Positions 6,647 through 15,685 are shown, counted from the stretch's first letter. The stretch is DNA of 42,231 bases from Corynebacterium sp. NML130628 (GCF_001875665.1 NZ_MLAL01000013.1:1-42231); one strand, 5' to 3'. Notes: generated by a model from the sequence alone, not told the origin. Numbers and translations are program-made.

Positions 6647-8897
6647 CCCAGGCACCGAAGCCGTCGCCTTCGACCCCTTCGCCGACGACGACGATGACGA
6701 CGACCTCTTCGAGTACGACGACTCCATGTCCGCCCTCCTCGAAGACCTGGAGACGCTGCGGAAGGAGAAACAGCAGGAAGACACCTCGCAACGCTCGCGG
6801 CGCCGCGCCCTCGACCGGTTCCGCGAGCTGCGCGGCACGAAGCGCGAGACCCGCACCGTCGCCGACGGCATGGTAGAACTCCCCTGGGTCCACCCCACCA
6901 ACCCCAACGACGCCCTTCGCGACCCATCCACGTTCAACAACGTGCCCGCCCCCGCCCTGCAACCCGGCGACATGGTCGCCGAACAGTACGAAGTCCTCGG
7001 CACCATCGCACACGGCGGCATGGGCTGGATTTATCTTGCCGCCGACCACTTCGTCTCCGGGCGCAACGTCGTGCTCAAAGGGCTACACTCGGCCCGCAAC
7101 AAGGACGAGGAAGCCGCCGCCGTCGCCGAACGCGAATTCCTCGCCGACATCACCCACCCCGGCATCGTAAAGATTTTCAACTTCATCGACGACCCGCGCG
7201 TGCCCGGCGGGTTCATCGTCATGGAGTACGTTGGTGGGCCGTCGATAAGCAGGTGCGAGGTTGACATCGCGATCGCCTACATCCTCGAAGTGCTGCCCGC
7301 ACTCGACTACCTGCACTCACGCGGCGTCGTCTACAACGACCTCAAGCCCGACAACATCATCGTCACCGAAGACCAGGTCAAACTCATCGACCTCGGCGCC
7401 GTCTCAGGCATCGGCTCCTACGGCTTCATCTACGGCACCAAAGGCTACCAGGCCCCCGAAGTATCTATCGACGGCCCCTCCGTCCAATCCGACATCTACA
7501 CCATCGGCCGCACCCTCGCCGCCCTCATCATCGACCTCCCCCACGACGCCGACATCCCCACCCCCACCACCGAACCCCTCTTCCGCCGCTACATCTCCCT
7601 CTACCGCCTCATCGCCCGCTGCTGCGCACCCAACCGCGACGACCGCTTCGAATCCGTCACCCAACTCGAAGCCCAACTCCTCGGCGTCCTACGCGAAGTA
7701 CTCGCCATCCGCGACGGACGCACCTTCCCCGCCCAACACTCACTCTTCTCCCCACAACGACGCACCTTCGGCACCAAACACGTCGTCTTCCGCACCGACC
7801 AACTCCTCGACGGCATCACCCGCACCGTCACCATCACACCCCAAGAAGTCAACATCGCCCTCCCCATCCCACTTGTCGACGCCACCGACTCCGGCGCCGC
7901 CACCCTCCAAAGCACCACCTACTCCGAACCCTCCGAAACCCTCGCCGCGCTACGCCAAGCCCTCGCCGAAGACCGCCACCCCGACTCCATCGAAATCCCC
8001 TTCGCCGTCGCCCGCACCCTCCTCGACCTCGGCTTCACCACCCAAGCGCGCACCTGGCTTGACTCGCTTGACGTAAGGCTGCGGAAGAACTGGCGGTACC
8101 ACTGGTACACCGGCATCACCAACCTACTCACCAGCAACTACACCGACGCCCAGGTCGCCTTCTCCCGCGTCCTCGAAATCCTCCCCGGCGAATCCGCCAC
8201 CAAACTCGCACTCGCCGCCGTCGCCGAACTCCTCCTCCAAACCGCCGACCTCCACGACACCGCCCTGCTAGAACCACGCGTAGCCCGCGGCGCCGCCGGC
8301 ATGGACCGCCACCTCGACGAACTCCCCAACTCCGTCTTCGAACACCTCCTTGACCGCGGGCTGCTCGCCCCCGACTGGTCCATGGTCACCACCAACCCCG
8401 CCATGCTCCGCTTCCACGCCACCCGCCTCTACGCCCTGGTCTGGAGCACCAACCCCACCACCGTCTCCTCCGCCTTCGGCCTCGCCCGCCAACTCATGCA
8501 CGAACACCAACCCGAGCTCGCCGCCGCCGCCCTCGACCAAGTCCCAGTCGCATCCCGTCACAACCGACTCGCCCAACTCACCGCCATCCTCAGCCTCGTC
8601 ACCGATCCCACCGAAGACCGCATCCGCAACGCCGCCCTACGCCTCCAACGCATCCCCAACACCGAACCCCGCTACCTCCAAATCAAAGTCTTCATCCTCC
8701 GCGCCGCCCTCAGCTACACCCTCGACGGCCACCAACCCGACCCCTCCCCCATCCTCGACACCCCATTTACCGCCCACGAACTCCAAAACGAACTCGCCCG
8801 AACCCTGCGCGCGCTTGCCCGAGTGGCGCCCTACCTCCAGCACCGCTTCGACCTGGTCGACATGGCCAACAAAATCCGACCCGTCACGTGGTTCTAG
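6633..8897 (+). CDS. pknG: Serine/threonine protein kinase PknG
   Basis: This 754-residue soluble kinase has an acidic N-terminal tail (FDPFADDDDDDDLFEYDD, about 13-30). A kinase domain follows from about 115: GTIAHGGMGWIYLA loop, catalytic Lys in NVVLKG (about K149), YNDLKPDN with catalytic Asp about 236, and DLG (about 253) in place of DFG. The C-terminal half is helical and TPR-like. The CxxC pairs of the mycobacterial rubredoxin domain are absent, as reported for C. glutamicum PknG. The substrate there is the FHA protein OdhI, whose phosphorylation relieves inhibition of 2-oxoglutarate dehydrogenase. Codon use in the 3' two-thirds is extremely C-ending, with long ACC/CCC/GCC runs. It is last in glnX-glnH-pknG and likely co-regulated with both. 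Confidence 0.93.
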   Translation: MSTNDPGTEAVAFDPFADDDDDDDLFEYDDSMSALLEDLETLRKEKQQEDTSQRSRRRALDRFRELRGTKRETRTVADGMVELPWVHPTNPNDALRDPSTFNNVPAPALQPGDMVAEQYEVLGTIAHGGMGWIYLAADHFVSGRNVVLKGLHSARNKDEEAAAVAEREFLADITHPGIVKIFNFIDDPRVPGGFIVMEYVGGPSISRCEVDIAIAYILEVLPALDYLHSRGVVYNDLKPDNIIVTEDQVKLIDLGAVSGIGSYGFIYGTKGYQAPEVSIDGPSVQSDIYTIGRTLAALIIDLPHDADIPTPTTEPLFRRYISLYRLIARCCAPNRDDRFESVTQLEAQLLGVLREVLAIRDGRTFPAQHSLFSPQRRTFGTKHVVFRTDQLLDGITRTVTITPQEVNIALPIPLVDATDSGAATLQSTTYSEPSETLAALRQALAEDRHPDSIEIPFAVARTLLDLGFTTQARTWLDSLDVRLRKNWRYHWYTGITNLLTSNYTDAQVAFSRVLEILPGESATKLALAAVAELLLQTADLHDTALLEPRVARGAAGMDRHLDELPNSVFEHLLDRGLLAPDWSMVTTNPAMLRFHATRLYALVWSTNPTTVSSAFGLARQLMHEHQPELAAAALDQVPVASRHNRLAQLTAILSLVTDPTEDRIRNAALRLQRIPNTEPRYLQIKVFILRAALSYTLDGHQPDPSPILDTPFTAHELQNELARTLRALARVAPYLQHRFDLVDMANKIRPVTWF

Positions 8898-8939
8898 GGT
8901 TGGTTGGGGCTTGCTTGGGGGTTGCTCGGGTGCCGCGTG

Positions 8940-9149
8940 CACCAAATTCCTTGTTTTTCGCAAACGGGTTTCACATTTCCCCAGGTCACGTGGCTCGCGT
9001 GAAGGAATCTGGTGCGCACCCCACCCAGCCAGACACCACATTCCAGGAATTCGGGGAACACCCCCAACGTTTGCCCAGGTCGCAGGGTTTGAGGGAGGGA
9101 ATTTGGTGTCACCCCCCAACGCGCCCCACCCAGCCCTGCACCACATTCA
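8940..9149. repeat. Cluster of 75-bp palindromic repeats (copies B, C and a half copy)
   Basis: Copy B is 8940-9014 and copy C is 9034-9108, each 75 bp. Each starts CACCAAATTCC or CACCACATTCC and ends GGAATCTGGTG or GGAATTTGGTG, with a central CCCAGGTCRC. A half copy starts at 9139 (CACCACATTC). The B-C spacer, CGCACCCCACCCAGCCAGA, recurs almost unchanged before copy F, so the repeating block is really about 94 bp. The cluster directly follows the pknG stop. Differences are spread through the units while the ends and core are kept. No reading frame is supported here. Confidence 0.8.
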
Positions 9150-9300
9150 CGCTCCGTACCCAACTGCCACCCACTAAGGGCGCCGAGATAAGCTTCGGGT
9201 GGATAGTCGCACTATGTCGCTTATCAAATATGTGAACCCAAAAATCGAGCGTCAACTCTGCAGTCACACGCCCCGGAGGCGGATCCACTTCTCCCGCACG

Positions 9301-9600
9301 CTATTTCGCTTTTGTTATCCCCCGCCTATCAATGCTATTAAAGTTCAGTCCAGTAGGGTTCGACGCAGATTTGATGTTGTCGTACCACTTCTGGCCCCAA
9401 GTTCTAGCAACATGTCGATCAATCCAGTTACGCAGCAGCACTTCAAAATGCTCAATATCCTCAAGGAACGCTTTACCCAGTTGGGCGTTCCAAAGGTATA
9501 GGTCCACAGGGTTTTCCGGTGCGAAAAGGTCTCCATGCGTGGAACAGAAAACCAACGCTCAAGGTCAGCGAGCGAAGCGGCGACTTCCGGGTTCTGACAG
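9301..9600 (-). pseudogene. Abi-like protein, frameshifted remnant
   Basis: On the minus strand 9301-9530 encodes PENPVDLYLWNAQLGKAF followed by LEDIEHFEVLLRNWIDRHV and WGQKWYDN. This resembles the conserved core of actinobacterial Abi-like (abortive-infection-related) proteins, where LY.WN...L...F..DI.H.EV.LRN is diagnostic. The expected preceding segment, LADLERWFSVPRMETF, lies in a different frame; the two join at the TTTT run near 9526-9530 if one base is gained or lost. No convincing upstream start or full N-terminus remains, and the downstream part of the family is missing (stop at 9301). It is therefore a decayed fragment between two repeat clusters. The family call is from memory and moderate. 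Confidence 0.45.
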
Positions 9601-9756
9601 ATTGACTCGCTCCTCGTGCAGGCACAGCACGAAGTGCATACGCCACCGCATTGACGTATCTGTTCAAACCCGATAGCCTCCACCAGCGAAGGCCCCAGGA
9701 CGATCCCTGCATTAAGTTGCAAATCGCTGGGGTCATTGCTTTCCCCCTCTACCCGG

Positions 9757-9934
9757 CACCATATTCCAGGTTTTCGGCGGCCCAATTCGCGTTTCCCCAG
9801 GTCGCGGGATCCGCAAGAGGGAATGTGGTGCGCACCCCACCGCACCTCACCCAGCCAGACACCACATTCCAGGATTTCCCGAACGCACAGACGAATTCCC
9901 CCAGGTCACGAACTGGACCTGGGGGAATCTGGTG
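9757..9934. repeat. Cluster of 75-bp palindromic repeats (copies E and F)
   Basis: Copy E is 9757-9830 (74 bp) and copy F is 9860-9934 (75 bp), with the same ends (CACCATATTCC or CACCACATTCC; GGAATGTGGTG or GGAATCTGGTG) and core as copies B and C. The E-F spacer ends CACCCAGCCAGA, like the B-C spacer. Copy F contains an unusually strong internal hairpin: ATTCCCCCAGGTC (9895-9907) and GACCTGGGGGAAT (9916-9928), 13 perfect pairs. It lies about 27 bp past the metalloprotease stop and could help end or protect that transcript, although no T-run follows. Confidence 0.8.
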
Positions 9935-9954
9935 CACAATGGAAGCCGAAAAAG

Positions 9955-12405
9955 TTAGAACCCTCCCATGCCAACTGCGGCAGCGCCCAGAATACCGATC
10001 AAGGCGAGCAGGCCAACGACGATGCCGGCGATGGCGCCGCCGGACAGGCCGCCCGCTTCCCCGCCCTTGCCTGGGTTCTGCTGCTGGGCAGTCGAAGGAG
10101 CAGGACGCACAGTCGGCTCGCTGGGGCGCGAGGTGGTCGGCGAAGGGGCGTCGTAGGTGCCGCTTGGTGCGGCGTTCAGTGAGGTCACTGGCGCTTGGCC
10201 GGCGCGGCTCGGGATGACGGCGTTGGCTTGGGTTTCCAGTGGCTTCGTTGGGCGTGGCCCGGCGCCGCCTTCCTCCTTGCCGACGGTCTGCTCTGCCCTG
10301 CGGAGCAGGTCGGAGTTCTTCTTGCGGAGCTCCTTGATCAGCTTCGCGGTGTCTTCGCCGTTGTAGTTGAGGACGGAGAACTCGATGGTGTCGTCGGCGA
10401 CAATGTCGTTGTCTTGGTTGAAGACGCGGAAGGTGACCGGCATGGTGGAGCCGCTGTAGCCGGCGGTGTTCGTAATGGGGACGCTGATGGGCAGTTTGGA
10501 TTCGTCGCTGAGGGCGCCTTCGATGGTGTATTCCTGCTCGTATCGGCCGCCGGGGTAGGTGGCTTGGAGGCGGAATTTGTGGATGTCGATGCCCAGGTTG
10601 GCGATCTCCATGCTGACCTTGGAGTCGGTTCGGTTGGCGATGATCATGTTGTCGGCGCCTTCTTCGGTGCGGACGCGCAGGCCGGCCTTGCCGTTGTTGA
10701 ATTCGGCGGAGTAGACCTCGAGTTCGCGGACGGTTGGTTCGTCGTTGGCATGCTCGTGCTCGTGGTCGTGGTCGTGGTCGTGGCCTGGGGTGCCGGTGGT
10801 GCCGTGGGCGCGGCCGATTTGCCCACCGATGAATGCGAGGTTGGGCCAGTCGGGTTCGATGTCGTAGTCACCGGTGTAGCACTGGACGGTCTTGCATGCT
10901 TCGGGCAGTTTGTTGAGTGGTTTTGATCGTTCGTTGGAGTATCGGAAGTCGGTGAACTGGTAGAGGTAGTTCATGACTGAGAGGTAGCCGGGCACGTAGT
11001 CGGAGATGGGTCGACTGGGGTCGGCGAGCGGCCCGGAGTGGGTGAGGCCAAGGTTGTGGCCGAATTCGTGCAGGATGGTGTTTCGCAGTTGGTCTTGCGA
11101 GGTCATCATGCGGTTCTTTGCGACGTAGAATGCGCCGTCCCCGATCAGTGCGTTTCCTGAGGAGAAGTTGCTTCGGGTTTGTTGGTCGCCGATGACGCCG
11201 ACGCGGAAGACGGTTTGGCGTCCGTTGAGGAGGCGGTCGCGGTCTTCGAGCATTTTGATGCCGGGGACTTTGCCTTCGAAGTAGTAGGGCTGGAAGTCTT
11301 CGGTTGGGCCGCCTTGGGGGTTGGTGAGGCGCATGGGGTTGTAGTATTCGCCGGCGTCGATGTGCAGGTTGATGTTTTGTTCGGCGAAGGCGTCAACGAG
11401 GTCGTTAAGGGTTTGGCGGGATGGCCGGTACACGTTCGTGTTGGCTTCGGAGCAGTCGAGGAATTTGCGGAAGTCTTCCTCGGTGGGCGCGTATTTGCGC
11501 TGCTCGGAGCATTTTTTGGTTTCCCATTCGGATTTCATCCAGTTGAGTTGGAGGAAGAGGTCGACTTTTTTGGGGTCGGCTCCCCATTTGTTGAGTGGGA
11601 AGGGGTTGCCGTGTTCGTCGGTGAAGCCGTTTTCTTCCCATTCGTCGGGGAAGCCGTCGCCGTCGGTGTCGATGGTGCCTTGGGCGACGCCGAGGGTCAT
11701 GGCGGTGGTGGCGCGCAGGGTGCCGTTGGCGGGTACGTGTTGTTCCCAGACGCCGGCGACGAAGTGGGCGTCGTCACTTGTGCCGCCGTTGATGGCGTCG
11801 TAGCGTTGTGGGCCTTTGCCTTTGCGGGTGGCGCCCATGAAGTCGACGTTGAGTTTGTAGCTGTTGCTGACGTCGACGTGGTAGCCGTCGCCGCGGGGGA
11901 CGCCGGTGACGTTGAAGTCGCGGTCGATGATGCCGCTGGCCATTTCGACGCGCAGGTTGGCGTCTTGGCCTGTTGTGTTGCGCAGCGCGACGGTGACTTG
12001 GATGGAGTCGTTGCTGATGAGGAAGGTGCGGGTCATTTCGACGCCGGAGTTGGGGTCGGTGTGGCGCAGTACGACACGGTCGTGGTTGCCTACTGGGCGT
12101 GCTTCGACGACTTCGGTGGCGTTTCCGACGTAGTTCATGGGCGAGCCGTTGACGGCGCCGTCGATGTAGAAAGCGTTCTGCAAAAGACGCGTGGTGCTGC
12201 TTGGGTGGTTGAAGTACATCCAGGACACGCGCGCTTTGTTGACGTCGACGCGGAAGTTGCCGCCTTCGGAGTCTCGGTTGACGCCGATGGCGAAGCTACC
12301 TTTGGTGATTGCCGCGTCTGCGTGGGGTGCCACGACGAAGCCTGCGGCGACGCTGACGCCTGCGAGTATCGCTGCGATGCGTTGTTTGGTCGTTGTGCCG
12401 GTCAC
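9955..12405 (-). CDS. Secreted, membrane-anchored zinc metalloprotease
   Basis: This 816-residue protein has a signal peptide (cleavage near ADA-AI, about 32) and a beta-rich N-terminal domain. A TSP3-type calcium motif follows, DTDGDGFPDEWEENGF (about 246-261). The catalytic site is HEFGHNLGLTH (about 446-456), the metzincin HExxHxxGxxH zinc motif, with a likely Met-turn in SVMNYLYQ (about 476-483). After the catalytic domain comes a His/Asp/Glu-rich stretch (GHDHDHDHEHEH, about 541-552), then a beta domain, a Pro/Ser/Thr-rich stalk and one C-terminal TM helix (GGAIAGIVVGLLALIGILG). There is no LPXTG. The start is GTG at 12405, with AGAGGACA upstream. It lies 13 bp after the YPDG-protein gene, so the two form an operon. 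The target is unknown; the neighbour and the other surface proteins are candidates. Confidence 0.85.
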   Translation of the reverse strand: MTGTTTKQRIAAILAGVSVAAGFVVAPHADAAITKGSFAIGVNRDSEGGNFRVDVNKARVSWMYFNHPSSTTRLLQNAFYIDGAVNGSPMNYVGNATEVVEARPVGNHDRVVLRHTDPNSGVEMTRTFLISNDSIQVTVALRNTTGQDANLRVEMASGIIDRDFNVTGVPRGDGYHVDVSNSYKLNVDFMGATRKGKGPQRYDAINGGTSDDAHFVAGVWEQHVPANGTLRATTAMTLGVAQGTIDTDGDGFPDEWEENGFTDEHGNPFPLNKWGADPKKVDLFLQLNWMKSEWETKKCSEQRKYAPTEEDFRKFLDCSEANTNVYRPSRQTLNDLVDAFAEQNINLHIDAGEYYNPMRLTNPQGGPTEDFQPYYFEGKVPGIKMLEDRDRLLNGRQTVFRVGVIGDQQTRSNFSSGNALIGDGAFYVAKNRMMTSQDQLRNTILHEFGHNLGLTHSGPLADPSRPISDYVPGYLSVMNYLYQFTDFRYSNERSKPLNKLPEACKTVQCYTGDYDIEPDWPNLAFIGGQIGRAHGTTGTPGHDHDHDHEHEHANDEPTVRELEVYSAEFNNGKAGLRVRTEEGADNMIIANRTDSKVSMEIANLGIDIHKFRLQATYPGGRYEQEYTIEGALSDESKLPISVPITNTAGYSGSTMPVTFRVFNQDNDIVADDTIEFSVLNYNGEDTAKLIKELRKKNSDLLRRAEQTVGKEEGGAGPRPTKPLETQANAVIPSRAGQAPVTSLNAAPSGTYDAPSPTTSRPSEPTVRPAPSTAQQQNPGKGGEAGGLSGGAIAGIVVGLLALIGILGAAAVGMGGF

Positions 12406-12418
12406 TGTCGTTGTCCTC

Positions 12419-15400
12419 TCAGCGCTGGTTGAAGATTGGGAATGCCATGAATGTGCGGAAGAAGTCGCGGTGTTCGTATAGGGAATAGCCTAGCCCGCCC
12501 AGGAATGCGAGGAGTCCGAGTACGAAGCCTGCAATGTTGAGCCCTGGTGGGAGCACACTACTTGTCGACGCCCACTCCGTCCCACCCTGTGGTTCTTTCA
12601 CTACTTTGACTCGGAGGAGTCTGTCGGCTTGGGAGTTGTCAGCGAAGCTGACGACGACTGGGATTGGCACGATGCCAGGCTTCGCGCCTTCAGGTGGTGT
12701 GACGTTGAGTTCGCCGGTGGTTGGGTTGATGTTGAGTTTCCAGTCGGCGAGGCCTCTCGGCAGTTGGCCGAGGGCGAATGCGTTGTCGGCGGCACCGGCT
12801 GGCTTTGGCACCACGTAGGTGGTGGTTTTGCCGGGGTATACCTTGATGGTGTCGTTGAAGGCGGGGGTGGCTTCGGCCAAGGATGGCTTGCCATTGTTGG
12901 TCAGTACGGAGACTCTGGCGTTCGCGATGGTGCTGGAGCCGTCCGGGAAGGTGATGCGTACCGGGATTTCGCGCACGCCGGGGACTGCGTTCGGGCGGGC
13001 GCCGACGGTGAGGGCACCGGTGGCGGCGTCGATACGTGTGTCGAGGCCGCCGACTGGGTTGAGCAGCGAGTAGTGCGCGCCCTGCAGCGTTGGGCTGAGC
13101 GTGGTGGTTTCACCTGCGCGGACTTGGGTCGGCTCGTATACGTGGGAGACTGCACCGCCCATCGATTGCACGGCCGTGGCCTGCGCTTCGACGATCTTTT
13201 GGGAGCCGTCCCCGAAGGTGACCACGATCGGGATGATGACGCGGTCCCCTACCTGCGCGGTCGTTGGCGCCGCGACGGTGAGGGCACCGGTGGTGGCGTT
13301 AATGGCGGCTTTCCAGCCGTCTGCGGCGAAGTCTGCAGAAATGGCGTAGGTGGCGCCCTTCGGTGCGTCTTTCGGGTCGTGTGTGACGGCGTTCGCTCCG
13401 ACGGCGACCCCCATTGGAGGCCAGGATGCCTGCTCACGGCGGGCTTCCGAGTCGCGAGCGACGTTGAGATGTACTACTTTCGAGCCGCCGTCGGGGAAGT
13501 TGATGCGCACGCCGAGGTCGTAGCTTTGACCGGGCTTGCTGTCTTTCGGCAGGCTGACTTTGATCTGGCCGGTTTTCTCGTCGACGTCGACGCGCAGGCC
13601 GGCAACGCCGCCGAGGGCTGCGGCGCCTTCTGGTTCGAAGGTGACGCCGGCAGGGATGTCGCCGGTGGGGGTGATCGTCACGGAACCGTCCTCGCCGACG
13701 ACGGCGTCCTCGAAGTCCAGGTTGGACGTGTAGGCCTGTGGCTGCGCGTCACGCACGCCTAGCACGGCTACCACTGTTTTGTGGGAGCCATCCGAGTAGC
13801 GGGCCACCACTTCGACGTTGAGTGGTTTCGCGTCCTTGGCCGGGGCGGTTGCGGTGATGGTGCCGGTGGTGGCGTCGATAAACAGGTCCCAGCCCTTGTA
13901 CTGGGAAGACTTGGTCGCGATCGCGAATTCGGGGTCGGAGGCCGGGTCGAAAGGTTCGGTCAGGTTCACCTTGATGGTTTCGCCCTCGAAGGCTTCGCGG
14001 CGCTCGTACTCGAACTTTTGTGTCTCGGCGAACTGTGGTGCCAACACGTGGAAGTTAGCGACGATGTCCTGCGTGCTGCCGTCCCCGTAAGTGACGGTGA
14101 CGGGCACTTCGATGGTGCTGCCTTCCTCCGCGGTCAGCGCTGGGGAGAGTGTGATTTGGCCCGTGTGGTGGTTCAGCTTCACGCCTTCGAACTGCGTGCT
14201 AAACGACGCCTCCTTCGGCAACGGCTGACGCTCAAAGACCATGCCGTTGTAACCGAGGCGCGCGTACGGCGCAGGCGAGGTAGCGGAACCACCGGCGCGG
14301 ACGTAGGTGTCCGCGTAGGAAGACTCGTAGCGTTCGGCATCCTTGGCGGCTGCGGTGACCTCGACAGTGATGGTGTCCTGTTCCCCCTGCTCGGTGCGCA
14401 CCTTGGCGGTGTAGGTGCCCGGCTCCACATCGCGGGAGGGGGCCGCGTAGATGGCGCCGTTAGCGAAGACGGTAATCCAGTCCGGGGTGCCCGGCTCCGC
14501 GATGACGCGCACGCCTTGGGCGGCGCGGGTTGGGGTTGCACCGGTTTCCTCGCCTGCGCGGACGCTGATGGGGCCCCACTCGAATTGGTCCGGGGTTTCG
14601 GGTCCGGCTGGGTCGGAGGGATTGGCCGGGTTGCTTGGGCTGTCCGGCTCGGGAGCGTTCTCGTCCACGGTGAGCGTGAAAGAGCTTCGCTTGCGCTTGC
14701 CGTCCTCCGTGATCGTGTTTACGACTACCTCGGAGGTGCCTTCCTTCGTCGGGGTGCCGACGATTGCGCGCTGCTCACCGTCGTATTCCAGGCCGTCCGG
14801 CAAGCCTTCAACTTCCACGGAGGAGGCGCCCTCGACATCGAGCGGGATGTGCACGTCGCTGCCGGGGCGCACGGGCGGGACCTCGGAAGGGGCAACGTTG
14901 GATTCTTCGGGTTCCCCGAGTTCAGACGAGTCGGCGACGGTAATGGTGAAGGTTTCCTCGAGGATCTCGCTTGCGCCCGTGACGCGCACGGTCACGTCGA
15001 AGGTGCCGGTCTCCGTGGGGCGGCCGTTGATAAAGAAGTAGGTACCTATACCGCGGCGGGTTTGCGCGGAGGTCCCCAGGCCTGCTGGCAGGCCTTTTAC
15101 CTCAAGCACCGCGTCGTCTGGCACGTTCCAGGCCATCACACGGCGTGGCAGGATCAGGTGGTCCTTCCAGTACTTTTGGTCCTTGATCGGTTCGAGTGTT
15201 GGGCCGTCAGCAAGGGTGACGTTGGCTTCGACCTGCTTTACGGAGTTGTCAGCAAAGGTGATGGTCACCGGCACTTTGAACGTGGTGGTTTCAATGTTTT
15301 CGTCGGCGGTGGCGTTGAGGGTGCCGTCGTCGGAAAACGTGAGGTGCCAGCCGGTGGGCGTCGAAAAGCCCTCCGAGAGTTCCCACTTCACGGGGGTGCC

Positions 15401-15685
15401 GATCTCGTTCCACACCGCGGTGAGCCAGTTGCGCTTCAGCTCCGGCTTCGAAGCGCCGACCTCACCAGGGGCGACGACGAGCTCTGGGAAGGTGACGTCC
15501 GTACGGCTCGCCTCGGTGCGTGGCGTCTTCCATGAGATGGACTCGGCGGGCGCCTCCTGCGCCGTGGCCGTCCCGGCCACCGCCGGAACCCCGCTGATCA
15601 CTAACGATGCCCCAAGCGCGCAGGCTGCTACCGACACCCCACTACGCCGTTTCGCCCCTTTGCGTCCGCTCATGTTTCCCATCAT
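12419..15685 (-). CDS. Large secreted Rib/YPDG-repeat surface protein
   Basis: This 1088-residue protein starts MMGNMSGRKGAKRRSG with a Sec signal (cleavage near residue 42, TATA-QEA). The body is a string of about 80-100-residue beta units. Each ends in a motif like V.VTYGDGSTQDIVANFHV or V.ITFPDGSSTIANARVSV, with an inner D..TG.ITV strand pair. These are Rib/YPDG-type Ig-like repeats of Gram-positive surface adhesins. One unit before residue 400 is followed by a Pro/Asn/Ser-rich spacer (PDSPSNPANPSDPAGPETPD). The C-terminus has one TM helix (LNIAGFVLGLLAFLGGLGYSL), then a short tail ending FPIFNQR, with no LPXTG. It lacks the cysteine-bracketed module of S1-S4. It is the first gene of an operon with the metalloprotease. 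The start is supported by AAGGA 3 nt upstream. Confidence 0.82.
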   Translation of the reverse strand: MMGNMSGRKGAKRRSGVSVAACALGASLVISGVPAVAGTATAQEAPAESISWKTPRTEASRTDVTFPELVVAPGEVGASKPELKRNWLTAVWNEIGTPVKWELSEGFSTPTGWHLTFSDDGTLNATADENIETTTFKVPVTITFADNSVKQVEANVTLADGPTLEPIKDQKYWKDHLILPRRVMAWNVPDDAVLEVKGLPAGLGTSAQTRRGIGTYFFINGRPTETGTFDVTVRVTGASEILEETFTITVADSSELGEPEESNVAPSEVPPVRPGSDVHIPLDVEGASSVEVEGLPDGLEYDGEQRAIVGTPTKEGTSEVVVNTITEDGKRKRSSFTLTVDENAPEPDSPSNPANPSDPAGPETPDQFEWGPISVRAGEETGATPTRAAQGVRVIAEPGTPDWITVFANGAIYAAPSRDVEPGTYTAKVRTEQGEQDTITVEVTAAAKDAERYESSYADTYVRAGGSATSPAPYARLGYNGMVFERQPLPKEASFSTQFEGVKLNHHTGQITLSPALTAEEGSTIEVPVTVTYGDGSTQDIVANFHVLAPQFAETQKFEYERREAFEGETIKVNLTEPFDPASDPEFAIATKSSQYKGWDLFIDATTGTITATAPAKDAKPLNVEVVARYSDGSHKTVVAVLGVRDAQPQAYTSNLDFEDAVVGEDGSVTITPTGDIPAGVTFEPEGAAALGGVAGLRVDVDEKTGQIKVSLPKDSKPGQSYDLGVRINFPDGGSKVVHLNVARDSEARREQASWPPMGVAVGANAVTHDPKDAPKGATYAISADFAADGWKAAINATTGALTVAAPTTAQVGDRVIIPIVVTFGDGSQKIVEAQATAVQSMGGAVSHVYEPTQVRAGETTTLSPTLQGAHYSLLNPVGGLDTRIDAATGALTVGARPNAVPGVREIPVRITFPDGSSTIANARVSVLTNNGKPSLAEATPAFNDTIKVYPGKTTTYVVPKPAGAADNAFALGQLPRGLADWKLNINPTTGELNVTPPEGAKPGIVPIPVVVSFADNSQADRLLRVKVVKEPQGGTEWASTSSVLPPGLNIAGFVLGLLAFLGGLGYSLYEHRDFFRTFMAFPIFNQR

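Noticed and set aside
9199..9501. Plus-strand frame of 100 codons in the repeat region
   Set aside because: It overlaps the Abi-like coding remnant in antisense and has no recognisable domain.
8940..9934. Regular repeats with spacers resembling a CRISPR array
   Set aside because: Units are 75 bp, spacers are near-identical to each other and not unique, there is no cas gene, and copies also lie elsewhere in another orientation.
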